Translations under genes and position numbers: made by a program | The notes under the pieces: generated by a model | Database searches by the model: none | The model's input: only the letters and a program-made list of their open reading frames with translations | What the model was told of the DNA's origin: nothing | Assembly: GCA_000231825.2 (NCBI GenBank) | Contig: JH720360.1 | Location: forward strand, 186,001-250,000 | From: Tetrahymena elliotti 4EA | Taxonomy: Eukaryota > Ciliophora > Oligohymenophorea > Hymenostomatida > Tetrahymenidae | Direction: 5' to 3' | DNA length: 64,000 bases | Part shown: piece after piece, positions 39,188-51,798 of the stretch | How positions within the stretch are numbered: position 1 is the first letter of the stretch | How the letters are laid out: each line of letters opens with the position of its first letter

Positions 39188-40152
39188 AGAAAAAAAGATA
39201 AATACAAATGGTGAGTTAGAAAGGAAGATACGTCAATTATTTGATTGTTAGAAATGATTATTCATAAAATATATAAATCAGATAAATTATTTACAAAACA
39301 ACCAAAAAAACCAACCTATCCACTACTTTTCTGCTCATTCATTATAAAAATTCAAAGCAATAATTTTCATAATTTACTTAGAAAACTTAAATTTATAATT
39401 ATCTAAATCAATTTTAATATTAATTCAAAAACGCTTAAATATTATTACTCATTGAGTATGTATCTATACTGTTTGTTCTAGGTTCATTAGTATTCTTCTT
39501 TTTTAATCAGTTTAAAATGGTAATTCTTGCATTCAATAGAAATACCTTTCCTCTATGCATGCTTTAAAAAAAATAAATTCAAAAATTCAATTTAATTTTA
39601 CTAATTTTTCTGTTTAATTTGTTCGACAAATAAATTTGTGCAAATAAGAATATATCAAAAATACAAAATATCTTCTAATCTATTTATTTATAAGTTGTCA
39701 TAAATTAGTGGCTTTAGCACCTCTTAATCTAGGAATGTATTTTCTATATTAGACAAATTGATAATTGAAATTTTCTTTCTTTCTCTTTTTTTGAAAAAAA
39801 ATGAGATGTAAGCCTTGTTTTACAGTGTGTAGAGAATAATTAGATTATTCTTTATAACTCAAAATAAATACATCTTAAAAGTATTGTTAAGTAAAAATGC
39901 AGATATTTTGTGAATAATCACTTCAATTAAAATATTGATAGATATAATCGTGTTTTTTAACAACATAAAGAGATTGTTAATTGTTTGTTTTTTTTTTGAT
40001 TTGACTGAGGAAAATAATCAAAAAGAATGATTTGTTTTGGTTGATTAGCTTTAATTAAATTAAATAATTGATACTTCGCATTCATAACAAAAAATTAAAA
40101 AATAGTTTAAAATCATCGAAAAGATAAACAGAATTTTATTTAAAAATAAAAA
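39188..40152. other. Intergenic
   Basis: 3' flank of CCT1 and upstream region of the ubiquitin-fold gene. AT-rich; nothing supported. Confidence 0.6.
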
Positions 40153-40883
40153 ATGAATAAAGGATTTTCATTAGCTCTTTAGGGTAAAAGTTTTCCTTCT
40201 TTTAAGTAAGAAGATGAATTATATGCAGGAGATACTATTAATGTAAGAAAAATTCTAATTTAACATAATCATAAAGAATTTCAATTTTTCTTTTCTTCCA
40301 ATCAATCAATAATTTAAATGATTGATCATATTTAATACAATTTCAAATACTAAACAAACATTTTATTTCAATAAAATAAAATTAGCTATTTTTTGAATTC
40401 CCTAATGGCAAAGCAATCAAGTTATCAGTAAGTTTGAATTCTCTAAATAGCAAAAAAAATAAAATCCTTTTTATCTTAAAGTTTAAGTAGGGCCAAGATG
40501 TTGAATGGGCAAAAAACGTGGTTTAAGATAGAACAGGATTAAATCGCTCTGATTTTGTAATTTATTAACTCAGCTGAAATAAAAAATAAAGAAAAATATG
40601 TTTTAATAATTAGAAATTGTTTTTCGAAAATAAATAAATGATTGAAATCCTTTCATTGAGTGATATTCCTAACCTCAAAGACGGTAGCAAAGTTTAAGTA
40701 GTTGTAAGAATGAATTTGAATATATCTTTTAAAAAAAATAACATACAAATAGGGAATTAATTCTCAAAGAATTAAATTAAAATTATTTTTTTTATAAATC
40801 AATCCATAGTAGCTTTAAAAATTTTAACTTTAAATAAATAGGTAAATGATAATGTAGAATTTAATTTTGATTAAATAGCTTGA
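40153..40883 (+). CDS. Small ubiquitin-like (beta-grasp) domain protein
   Basis: Five small exons (40153-40242, 40386-40427, 40482-40556, 40614-40703, 40842-40883), all phase 0, give 112 aa. After a 30-residue leader, residues 31-104 follow the ubiquitin pattern. LFFEFPNGKAIKLSF matches strands 1-2 of ubiquitin (IFVKTLTGKTITLEV), DVEWAKNVVQDRTGLNRSDF matches its helix and the following loop, and KLFFENKQM matches RLIFAGKQL. SLSDIPNLKDGSKVQVVV matches the LSDYNIQ...STLHLVL end. The chain ends NFDQIA with no Gly-Gly, so it is unlikely to be conjugated; more likely a UBL adaptor. The spliced model restores each strand in order, which is the main support. If the last intron is retained the C-terminus changes but the fold does not. 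Confidence 0.7.
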
Positions 40884-41418
40884 TTGATAAGTAGTTAAGT
40901 TGTTTGTTATCTCTCTTATTCAATTTATAGATAATAAAATATATTCCTTTTAATTAAAGCTTCAAATAGCATTTAAAACTACTTACTAATTGAGTAATTA
41001 AAAAACTAATAAAATGAATGATTTTGTTCGCTGAAAAACTTGCTTGCTAGAAACCTTATATAATCAGATGACATACATATACAAAATTAATAATTGATAT
41101 GTTTTCATTTCAAAATAATATATTTTCACTAAATTGTTTTCATGTTAATCCTATTTTTTGTAATTTTGAATCATTCAAAATATATTAAATTTATTTATTT
41201 TTGATTCAACTGTAATTATTTTTTTAAATTCTACTCTTAAAATAATTAACAATTTATTTAGTTTAATCCTTATTTAATTTACAAAATGAGAAAACTAACT
41301 AAAAAATGATAATAATAAAGCTAAAATAATAAGCAAATATTTTTTATCTATCGTTTTTAATAGAAACAAAAGTAAATAGTTCTGAGCCATATAATTATGT
41401 AGCAAATAATACAATCGT
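40884..41418. other. Spacer between convergent genes
   Basis: AT-rich 3' flanks of the ubiquitin-fold gene (plus) and the DNAAF9-like gene (minus). No feature seen. Confidence 0.6.
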
Positions 41419-44400
41419 TCACTTTTCTTAGTGAATTTTATCATATACAGATTTCCATGTTTCCCATTCTTGTTGAAGCTATAAGTTAATTTGATTGATT
41501 CTTTCTTCTTCTTGCTTTAAATATTCTTCAATGAATTCTTCTTTTTCTATATAAATAAGATTTATTTATTTTCAATATAACTCTATAATAAACAAATTAA
41601 TTACTTGGATGGTGAGGGAGGATTAAACCTTAGATATTTCTCCAGAATTGACCATCATAAAATTCACCATTTTCTAGCCCTTCACCTCTATTTCTAAATT
41701 ATATATCTACTATTTCTTCTTCAGTCAAGTCTGCTTTCTATCTTAGCTTTTATTTATTGAACTAATAAAAAAATTAAAAATTTTTTCTTATTTTGAAAAT
41801 TTATTTTAATTACTGGCTTAACTAGCTTATATAGGAATTCTAATAACTTCTCTTTATTAAGATTTTTTCCAGAGAAGAGGAAACCCATATCATTCATAAT
41901 TGAATTAGTTATTCCAGTGTATTTAGCATTTTTAAAAGAAACTCCATTCACTTCTTCATTGAATTCTTTAGCATCAACTCCTTTGACTGTTCTTTCAATA
42001 AAATAATTGGGTGTAATAGTAATTTCTTCTAATCCTTCTTTTAATTTTCCATCATATCTAATTATACCCTTGACATAATCAATTTTGATAGCTTAATCGC
42101 TAGTGTAAGCATTCTAAATCTCAATTTTCTCTATTTAAAAATAAAAAATATTTAGTTTAAATTTTAAATAAAATATTTAAACTAACCTTTTAATTTAATA
42201 ATTTCTATCATTAGAGCATCTTTTGAATTTTTGTTTAATTCTTTGAATTCTGCAACCCTTTTTTCTGCCTCAGTTGTATCAACTAAAGTTTAGCTACCAT
42301 TTTACATTATTTTTTTGTAGAGTAAGTCTCTAATCTTATCTCTCAAAATTGGTAACTTAAATGGAATGAAAACTACACTACTTGGTCCATTTGATGTGAG
42401 TAAATCTTTTTTTAAATAATTAAAAGTATTAGAACTTTAAAATTAACCAAAAATATGTATTTATACCATATTAAACAGAGTATTTTAATCTATTTAAGTT
42501 ATTTTGTTCAGAAACAAAACTAGTAGAAGTAATGATATCCTTGGCAAGAGCAGGATTTAAAATATTGTTCATAATTTTATAAATTTTAGCTCCAGGTAGA
42601 GTTCCTGTGAGAGTTTTATTCAAAGCATTAACATCTGCATCATAATTATTATAGGTATCCAAAAGTAAGAACTAAGAATATCCTTCAACACAATAAGTAA
42701 AAACATTATTCACTGGGTTCTTTTTAATTTTAAATTATTTTATAAAAAAAATTAATTTTTTGAGAATTGCTAAAGTAAGTTTTGAGTTAATAAAAGGGGA
42801 AATATTCTAAATTTTTGAATCAAATATATCTAAATTAATAATTCAATATCATTTAAATCAATTTGTTAACTTTTATCAAAACTAAATAGTTTTCTAATAG
42901 ATGAAGCTTGGAATAAACTTGGCATGATATTTATTTATTAAAAAGAATTTAAAACAAAAAATATTATTTTACTTTGTTAAAGTTAGAATGGATATTGTTA
43001 ATGTTTATTTTGGTAGCAATTGTTCTTATGTAAAAAGCATTAGAAATCTTTTCGCTCTTGCTGAAATAATCAATTAGGATTTTTGTGTTAATAAAGTGAG
43101 GTACTGAAGCTACTATAACATCTGAGTTTTAGATTTTTTTCTCAGTAGCAAATTTAAGTAATCCACTTAAATAAGATTTTTCTGTAAGTTCACTCATTTC
43201 ATTTAAATCAAATCTAATTAACATTTTAAAAAGATGAAATTTTTTAATTTATTAGATTTTAAAGCAATAATTAAAATTTTAAAATAAACAAAAACAATGA
43301 ATAAATCTACTTATATAAATGGAGTTTGAGATTGTTATCTGATCCAAATCTAATTAAATTCTCAGCAAGCTTTCTTTTTCCTGAGCAATAGCTACCATTA
43401 ACAAGAATAACTCCAATATGATTTTCAACAGGAGCAGTTGCTAAACCACTTTAAATTTGTTCATATAAATTCTTATATGCAGCTAACTTGAGATCTTTCA
43501 TTTAATTCAAGATCATAAGTTGTTTGCTCTCAATATAAGAAATAAAGAATTATTCATTTTAAATGCTGTTCATTGTAATTAACTTTTATCCTTGAGTTTA
43601 TTAATTTAATATGTATTTCTTAGCTATTTAGGACTCTTAAAATATAGCTGGGACATCAACTTAATATTCATATTTAATCTAATTTAATTTAACAAATCTA
43701 GTTGATCATAAAATTAATTTATTATTGAATAGTTTTACCTAGTTTTCTTCTAAATAGTTTTTAATCTTAAAAAGTGATTGCGATAAAGCATCACCTGTAA
43801 ATTCTAAAGCAATTGTATCTTTGCTAATTGAGTTAAATGCAATATTTGAGTCAATTTTAAATATAAGCCAAGTATGATTCATCTTTTATGTTATTTGAAT
43901 TTCTTTCATTTCTTTGAAAAATAACATAAACCATCCTAATCTTTAGGTTTCGATTCTTAAACCTAATTCATGCATGAAATAACTAGCTTGTAAGATAGGA
44001 ATGTCAAACCCATAATTACTCTTTCTTCCTGTCTAAACAAAAATTCTATTTTTTGGTAGTTCATCTTTATTGTAAAAAATTTTTTTAGAATTAAAATATA
44101 TTTTCATCAATCTAAATTAAATAATCATTCAATTACTTTTATTAAAATGTTAATTTAGTCATAATAAATTAAAAATTCAATTTGAGATTAAATTATTTTA
44201 CCTGAAATCTACTTGCCAAGAGGTTCCCACAAGATCCTTTTTTTCATTTTTTCAATCTTTTCAGAATAGTCATTCTAACAATTCCATAGATCAAAATAGG
44301 GTATTTCTTTAGTTAAAAGTAAGTAACAACCTTCTTGTAAAATAAATGATTCTGCAAAAACTAAAGACCCAAGTGTCACATTATTAAGAATTTAACTAAA

Positions 44401-46260
44401 TTTTAATTAGGCGTTTTTAAATGATTAAAGCAAAAGTTTTAATATGAAGGAATTTTGAAAAAGTATTCTCAACTCTCATTTAATAAAATTTTTTTCAAGC
44501 TTAATTAAGTTTTACCTTTTGACATTTTTTAATTCTATTCTAACCATAAAGAAATATGGTGTAAGTTTGAAAGATATAGTGTCTTTAAAATCAATTTTAA
44601 CTTCTTCACCAAAAGAGTTGTATGCCTTCAATATAATGGAGATTCTATCCCTTATTTTAGAATGATATTTTAGCCTTTTAGTCAGTAGAAACAAATATAT
44701 TAAATTTAAAATTACATAGTTATTTCACTTTCTGGGAGTTAAAAACCATTATAAACTTTAGAGACCTTTTAGAAAATGTAATCTTAGATAAACTCTTCAG
44801 TCATATTTTTATAGTCTTTTGTAATTAATTGCATCACTTCATTGAATCCAATAATAATTGAAAGATATAAGTTAGCTAAAAAACTATTTTAATATTAATA
44901 AAATCTTTATTTTTTGCTAATAAATGATTTTTTACTCTTAGTCTTTATAATATTAATTCTCATCTATACTTAATTCATACCCTTATGGAACACCTTCGTC
45001 ATCATTAATAGTAATGAGATTTCTTTCCTCTTTTAATCCTTTAGCCAAGAAATAAGTTCTTGCTGCTCTTAAGCAAGTTCTTAAATCAAATGTTTCAAAA
45101 GTTGCATGGAAAGAATGGAAAGTTTCTGAGTATTTTACTTTTTTAAAATGCACACAAATTAAAATTTTTTAAGAAGATAAAACAATTAATTTTACAATCT
45201 TTTAATGGAGTAACTGATGGCTCTATTGAGCAGCCTGCTGAAGTATTTTTACCAAATAGTACTCTTGGTTTTGGTAAAGCCGGATTAACACCTCTAATTT
45301 AAACCCATTTACTTATTTCCTCAATTTCATATGTATCTCTAAATATTTCAGTTAGTTAACTTTCAGTTGCTAAGCTTCTTTTATGCATTTTCATATCTCC
45401 TAGTTAACCTGCTGCAGAATTAAAATGACCAGTCTATTATTAACAATATTTTTTATAACTTTATTTTTCATTTATTATCACTTACTAATCTCTTAGCTAC
45501 AACATAAATCAACTTAGAAACAAAGAATTTATCATAATTCTTGTAAACAGCATTCAATCTCTAAGTAAGATCTACTACTTCATGGTTCATACTAAAGAAT
45601 CCAACTCCTAGTTCTATTTAATTTAAAAAATATGTTATTTTAAATAGCATTTTTGAAAGATTATTCATTGATTATTTATTTAGTTTACTTGATCAAAATT
45701 TTATCAATGATAATTATTTTTAAAGTTTTACCTTCTAAGCCATAGGATTGGATTAATGGCCACTTTTCAATTGAATTTAACTTTCCTTTATCCCTCTAAC
45801 CTAATAAGATACCCACTTTTTTTGTTGGTTTCATTACTCTTAGGAAAAAAGCCATTTTGAGAAGTTCCATTTCATCTTTATCTTCATATTACTTCTCAGT
45901 AGGGCAAAAAACATCAACATTAGGAATACTGTAAATTAAACTTTGGAGAGAGTTCAAAGCTTCTGGATCTATAAAAATATGAGTTGTTCCTTTTTTAATT
46001 AAGACTATCATATCGCTGTAAATTTAATTTAAATATTCATTTTCTTCAATTTCTAATCCTGAATTTCCTAAAAAAAGCCAATTTGTTAATTTGACATATT
46101 CAGTATTTTCACGAGAGTCTACTCCGTTTATCAAGAGAAATCCATCTAAACCTTCCTTAACTACAATCTTCTCTATCTTCTTGAGTCTAAATACGAAGTC
46201 ATTGACGCTATACTTTGGAATATTTGAGTTAATATTTGCACTGCTAAAATAGTTGAACAT
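41419..46260 (-). CDS. Shulin/DNAAF9 (C20orf194) homologue, outer dynein arm packaging factor
   Basis: Multi-exon minus-strand gene from MFNYFSSANINSN to TGA 41419-41421. The N-terminal part reads EGLDGFLLINGVDSRENTEYVKL, then LIKKGTTHIFIDPEALNSL and EKWPLIQSYGLEG. These match my recollection of the start of animal C20orf194/DNAAF9 (DGFL...GIDSRYN..., EKWPI.QA...EG). The C-terminus has LTEEEIVDIQFRNRG, FYDGQFWRNI and a charged helix, similar to the DNAAF9 end. With about ten introns (last one 41547-41604, 58 bp) the product should be roughly 1,100-1,250 aa, as expected for the family. In Tetrahymena this protein, called Shulin, binds newly made outer dynein arms in the cytoplasm and holds the motors shut until delivery to cilia. 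The assignment rests on remembered conserved segments, so an alignment is needed for certainty. Internal exon borders were not all resolved. Confidence 0.75.
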
Positions 46261-46686
46261 TTGAAAATTGCTATCTTTCTATCTATATTGGTATTGTGTT
46301 TAATTTATTTAACAAATTGTTTGTATCTTTTATCTAAATAATTTGTTTTTGATTTTTCTACTTACTGATCTCTATCTAAACGAACATAGAAAAATTGGAT
46401 AGATTTTATTAATACAATTAAGCATGCATTTAATCAAAAATAAGTTATATTTGAAAATTTTTGAAATTTTAATTGATTTTAAATATTTTTTATCATAATT
46501 TAATCATCGAAGAAAAGCATGAATTGTTCTTTATTTTAATTTTTAAGCTCTTAATTTTTTTATACAAATATAATGAGAGCACCTAAAATATTTTTTAACA
46601 ATAAAATTAATAGAAAATAAATTTCATAATTAATTTGGAGTTTATTTTATAAAAACAAATAAAAATAGAATAAAAACAGTTAAAAA
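46261..46686. other. Spacer between two minus-strand genes
   Basis: 426 bp, AT-rich, upstream of the DNAAF9-like gene and downstream of membrane protein A. Nothing else supported. Confidence 0.6.
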
Positions 46687-47358
46687 TCATTTATTTTTAT
46701 TTTAGATTAACCATTTATGAGTAATTAGTGTTAAAATACTCCCAAAATAGATTAGTGTATAGAGTATCCATAATATGGCAATTTCTCTAAATTTAGATTA
46801 TTTAATATTATGGGTAAATAGAAGACTAATGGAACAAGAAACGAAAAGACCAATAAGTAGCATAATAGTAGTGGTAATTGTAGTTGGATCATAGAATAAG
46901 GTAAGGTAAATAAAAATTGCAAGTGTTATTACTAACCTATCCTGAGTTCTTGGTAAAACAAATAAAAGTATTGCAAATATTATACCAAATGTAATGTGCA
47001 TAACTAAGAGAGGATTAGACCAATCAATAGTACATAGGGTAATGTACATGTACATAGATTAGCAAATTTTTAAGTTAACAATAAGACAACTTATACAATA
47101 CATATTATTGGGTACAAACATCCCACCAATATCTATAAAGTAGTGCCAGTAAAGAAACAAAGTATTCAAAATTAAAGCAGCTAAGTAGACTCCTTAATCT
47201 ATTTAGATGAAATAGCTTCCTGCAAAATGAATATACTAAATGAAAATAACCAAAAATAGATTTTTGTTCTAGCTTTAAGCAATCTAGTTAGGATGAATGA
47301 AGTAGCAAAGACCAAATAGGAGTACCTCACTTAAAAATAAAGGGTTCAGAATAAGCAT
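46687..47358 (-). CDS. Multi-pass membrane protein A (three-member local family)
   Basis: Intronless, 223 aa, from MLILNPLFLSEVLLFG to TGA 46687-46689. About six to seven hydrophobic segments of 17-22 residues span nearly the whole chain. It shares with the genes at 51124 and 52654 the start (I/L)L.PL...E..LF, the central motif NLKICQSMY and a CTI.W motif. It shares the C-terminal KWLIQNKNK with the 51124 gene only. I do not recognise the family and no catalytic motif is visible; the short loops suggest a small integral membrane protein of the ER, vesicle or plasma membrane. It points away from the two plus-strand copies, with a repeat array between them. Confidence 0.82.
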
Positions 47359-48235
47359 TTAAAATATTAGTTTTTTTATTTAATTATATTTTGAAGCATA
47401 CATGTTTCACTTTTTTAATGAAACCACACAATTTGATTAAATGTTTTATTATTCTCAAGCCTTTATTAAGTTTTAATTACGAAGTAAACAATAAAAGAAA
47501 TAAAACTATTACCCAAAAAAATTTACCATTTTTCTTAATATCTCAATTAGATTTTAGATTTAGAAAATTTTTTATAAATTATGATGAATTCAACCTAATT
47601 TCTTGTCAAAATGTAAAACTAAAAAGATCTTCTAATTTTTTTAAAATTGTATTTTTATATTTTTCAATTAAATATTTTATCATTAATTTATGTTAAAAAT
47701 AAAACTTCCAATACATTTTTTTCGGAAAAATTCCTGTATCTTAGTTTTAAAAAAATTTCATAAGTAACAGAATGAAGTTATTCATGATTTTGGGAAAGTT
47801 AGAAATTCTCGGAAAATAAAATAGAATTTTTTTGAACAAGAAATAATAAATCAAGTTATCAAATAAAAGTAATTAAAAATGTAAATTAAATAAATCTCAT
47901 TCAGATAAATTTTAATATTTAGAAAAATTTTTATCTTTAGCTTAGGATTATTTTAATGTACATGTATGATAAACATAATATTATTTAAAAATAAGCAATG
48001 CCTGTCTGTAATTTCTTTTGAAGAAATTACTAATTATTTCAACACTAGAAATTTAAATGAACTAGCTTTTTAGTTTTTTTTAGTTTTGATCCAAATCCTT
48101 TAGCTTTCTCATCACTGATATTAAAACCACTTTAAAAAAGTTCAAAAAAAAGCAATAAAATAAAAATATTTTTAAAGAAATGTGAAAAGCATTAAAATTT
48201 AAATTAATTATGAAATGAAAATAAATAATAAAAAT
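47359..48235. other. Intergenic
   Basis: Upstream of membrane protein A. A 101-codon plus-strand ORF (47391 on) is not called: it is composed of AT-rich codons, lies across the presumed promoter and has no family resemblance. Confidence 0.5.
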
Positions 48236-50450
48236 TGATGAAAAGCCAAACAAATATCAGGTAAAGCAGCCTAATTTAGAGATTAGGGTATTTTGCTAAC
48301 TCAGTTCCTAATCCCTATGCACCCTTCTCACCAATATCATTGTTTCTTTTTAAAAATAATAAGATAAATATAAATATTTAACATTTTTACAAAAACATAA
48401 AAATTTGAATTAAATACGAAACGAATACAACAAATAAAAATTTAATAAATGAGCCAAGTAAATATTAAGAAAATAAACCCAAATTAGTCAGTCAGTGACT
48501 CACAAACTAAAATCTTTACTTATTTAAAAATGTATAATTAATATTGAAACACTATTTTTACATGAAATCAAGAGTCAAAGTTAAGAGATTAGAGTATTTT
48601 GCTAGATTAGTTCCTAATGCATTTGCACCCATATCGCCAATATGATTCCTACTTTTAAAAAGTAATAAAAATTGAACGTATTTATATTTAACAGGAGAAC
48701 GCTAAACAAACATTAAGTAAACTAACTAAAGATAGTCAGTTGTTCATAAATTCCAATCTTTATTTTTTAAAAATGTATTATTAATGTTGAAACACTGTTT
48801 TTACTAGAGGAAAAGACTTAAATTTTAGATATTAGAACGTTTTGCTAAGCTTGATCCTAATCTTTATGCCCCCACATCTCCTATCCAGTTCTACCTTTTA
48901 AAAAATAATAAAAATAACTATTGAATAAAGAAGTATTTAAAAATGAGAAAGAAACAAACAAAAATGAAAATAATAAATAAATGTTAATGTATGAGCCAAA
49001 CTAATATCTAGTAAACCTTAAACGACTCATAAATTAAATAAAATCTTTTTATTTGAAAAAGAAGAAATTAGTATTAAAACTACTTTTTCTAGAGTTCAAT
49101 TACCTAAGTCTAGAGATTAGAGTATTATGCTAAACTAGATCCTAAATCTTCTATGCCCATTTGACCAAAATTACTTGCCCTTTTAGAAAATAATAAAAAT
49201 AAATATTAAAAAAAAAATGAAATAGAATGAATGAGAAAAATATATTATTTTGTATTAAAAATGAACGTATGATGCATTAAAATTCAAGTAAACCAACCCA
49301 AATCAGTCTGGCAGTGACTCATAAATTTAAGTCTCATTTCAAAATACAGAATTATTATTGAAACAATATTTTTATTCCAGTTAAAGAGTCAAAGTTTAGA
49401 GATTACAGCATTTTACTAACTCAGTTCCTAATCCTTTTATACCAATATCACCAATCTTATTCTAACTTTTAATTAAAAATAAATATTGAATATTGATTTA
49501 TTCTAGCAAATCAAAAAAAAAAAATTTAAATTTGATGTTAGTGAAAGAAAACAACAAATAAGAAATAATGAATGAGCCAGAAAAATGTCAAGTAAACCAG
49601 TCACTCAAAGTTATTGTTGAATTCTATTACTGCCCAAGGTCAAGAGCCAAAGTTTAGAGATTAGACCATTTTACTAAACCAGATTCTAATCCTTAAGTGC
49701 CTATTGCAGTAATACTATTGTGTCTTTAAAAGTTAATAAAAATAAATATGGAATAAAAAATTATCAAAAAGAATTAGAAAAATATAGAAATTTTTGATTA
49801 AATATCAAAAAAACAAATAAAAATGACCATAAATATCAAGTAAATATATCAAAATTAATCAGTCACTCATATATTAAGTAGTTGTTAACTAAAAAATGTG
49901 TAATTAATTCAAAAACTAAAGATAAAGAACCAAAGTTTAGAGGTTAAAGCATTTTTGTAAGCTTGATAATCATGTCTATGTTCCCAAATCACCAATCTTA
50001 TTCCCTCTTAAAAAAAAATATAAAAATAAATATTGAATAAAGAAATATTCAAACGAATGAAAGAACATAAAAATTTGAATTAACTATGAAACTAAAACAA
50101 AAAATAAAAGAATTAAAGCTTATTTCAAGTAATTAAGTCGGTCCAAATTAATCAGTTGCTCATAAATTAAAGTCTTTATTTATTCAAAAATGCATGATTA
50201 ATATTGAAACTCTATTTTTACATTAGATCAAGAGTCAAAGTTTAGAGATTAGAACATTTTGTCAAGCTAATTGCTAACTCTTATGCACCATCATCAATAT
50301 TCCTAATAAAAATTAAATAATGAACCAAAAAATATCAAGTAAATCAAGCTAAAATAGTCAGCTGGTCCGTTTATCATAAATTAAAGTATTTATTTATTAA
50401 AAAAGCATAATTAATATTCAAACACTATTTTCCTTGATTGAGGTTCACCC
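48236..50450. repeat. Degenerate tandem repeat, about eight units of 240-305 bp
   Basis: A core around GAGTCAAAGTTTAGAGATTAG, then AGCATTTTGCTAA and TTCCTAATCCTTATGC, recurs near 48276, 48575, 48812, 49100, 49390, 49640, 49930 and 50235. Each unit also carries an AT-rich AAAAATAATAAAAATAAATATT stretch, and most carry CATAAATTAAAGTCTTTATTTATT and TTAATATTGAAACACTATTTTTAC. Within the core GATTAG and CTAATC are reverse complements about 20 bp apart and can pair; pairing is kept in copies 1 and (one mismatch or so) 2, 4, 5 and 6 but weak in 7 and 8. No reading frame runs through the units. Copies are perhaps 70-85% alike by eye. It lies between oppositely oriented members of a gene family. Confidence 0.85.
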
Positions 50451-51123
50451 AAATTAAAATAGAAATTTGATTATTTTAAAGAAAAACAAAAAATTTTCTC
50501 TTAACCTAATATGAAGATTTAAGAAAGAAGTTAAATCAGAGCTTAGTAACTTTAAATAGATAAAAATTAAAATATATTTGTATCTGAAATTGAAGTACAC
50601 TACTTAGATATGTGAATTTTATAGTGTTTACCAACATTTTTTCATATTTATTTTTAAATTAAACTTTTTATGAATATTAATTATTAAAAATAAAATTAGG
50701 GAACATATTTTTTAAAATAAGCTGAATAAGTAATTTAATTTACAAAAGCCAATTAATAATTTCAAAATATAAAATTGGATCTCATAAATTAAGAGTAGAT
50801 TTTAAAGTAATAAAAAACCAATTTATTTTAGAATCAAAAGTATACCTTTTTTATGAACAAAAAAGTCATTTTAATGATGATTAAAAAGTCAAAAAAAGAA
50901 TAATTTTAAATATTTTTATTTTCTAACAAATAAATAAATAGATAGATTGAAAGGCTGACTGACGTCAAAATACTAAATAGATAATTTTTTAAGAAATAAA
51001 ATTGGTTACTCTGATAAAATAGTTAATCTCAACCAAAAGATTTCAAGTAAAGAAAGAAAGCAAATTAATTAAAAAATTTGATAACTTTCAATATTAAAAA
51101 GTGTAAATAAAAAAACAATAAAA
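50451..51123. other. Intergenic, upstream of membrane protein B
   Basis: AT-rich; presumed promoter of the 51124 gene. No feature seen. Confidence 0.6.
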
Positions 51124-51798
51124 ATGATCATTCTCAACCCTTTGACTTTAAGTGAGGTAGCCTTATTTACATTTTTTTGCTTTTAAAATCCTTATTAGAT
51201 AGCTAAAAGCAATAGCTATTTTCTTTTTTCAGTCATCCTAGCTTAGTATTCGCATTTTTTAGGTACTAGTTTCATCTTAACAGATAAAGATGTCTACCTC
51301 ATTGCTTTGATACTGAATACTTTATTTCTTTATAGACACTACTTTCTTGAAACCTACAAAACTTTTGAACCCAACCTCATGTATAGTATAAGCTGCCTTA
51401 TTTTTAACTTAAAAATTTGCTAATCTATGTATTTATATATCACTTAATGTACGATTAGTTGGTCAAATCCTCTCTTGATAGCTCATATACTATTTGCTAT
51501 AATAGGAATACTTCTTTTTATATATGTAACAAGAAGTCTGGCTTAAAAATTAGCTTTGATTCCACTCGTAGGTATTTACATTTACTTTTTCTATGATCCT
51601 TCACTATTAGTTACTCAAGTAATGTTACTTATAGGAGTTGTTTTATCTAGTATTGTAGCTTTTTTATTTGCCCAAAATAAGAAATAATCTAAATTCAGCT
51701 CAGATTCTTTGTTTTGGATACTCTACACATTAATCTATTTAGGTAGTATTTACACACTTATAGTATATAAATGGCTAATTCAAAATAAAAATAAATGA
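51124..51798 (+). CDS. Multi-pass membrane protein B (three-member local family)
   Basis: Intronless, 224 aa, MIILNPLTLSEVALF to TGA 51796-51798. Closest by eye to protein A: identical blocks NLKICQSMY, SWSNPLL versus DWSNPLL, FWILYTLIYLGSI versus LWILYTLIYFGSI, and C-terminal KWLIQNKNK. Six to seven predicted membrane spans; a Lys/Ser linker (NKKQSKFSS) precedes the last two. Family and function unknown to me. Its orientation opposite to A suggests an inverted duplication. Confidence 0.83.

Noticed and set aside
47391..47696. 101-codon plus-strand ORF
   Set aside because: Chance frame in AT-rich DNA upstream of membrane protein A; its TAA is not a stop in this code and the extension is meaningless.
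48236..50450. CRISPR array or tRNA cluster
   Set aside because: Units are long, diverged and without short identical direct repeats and unique spacers; no cloverleaf with anticodon arm could be drawn. The B-box likeness is too weak.
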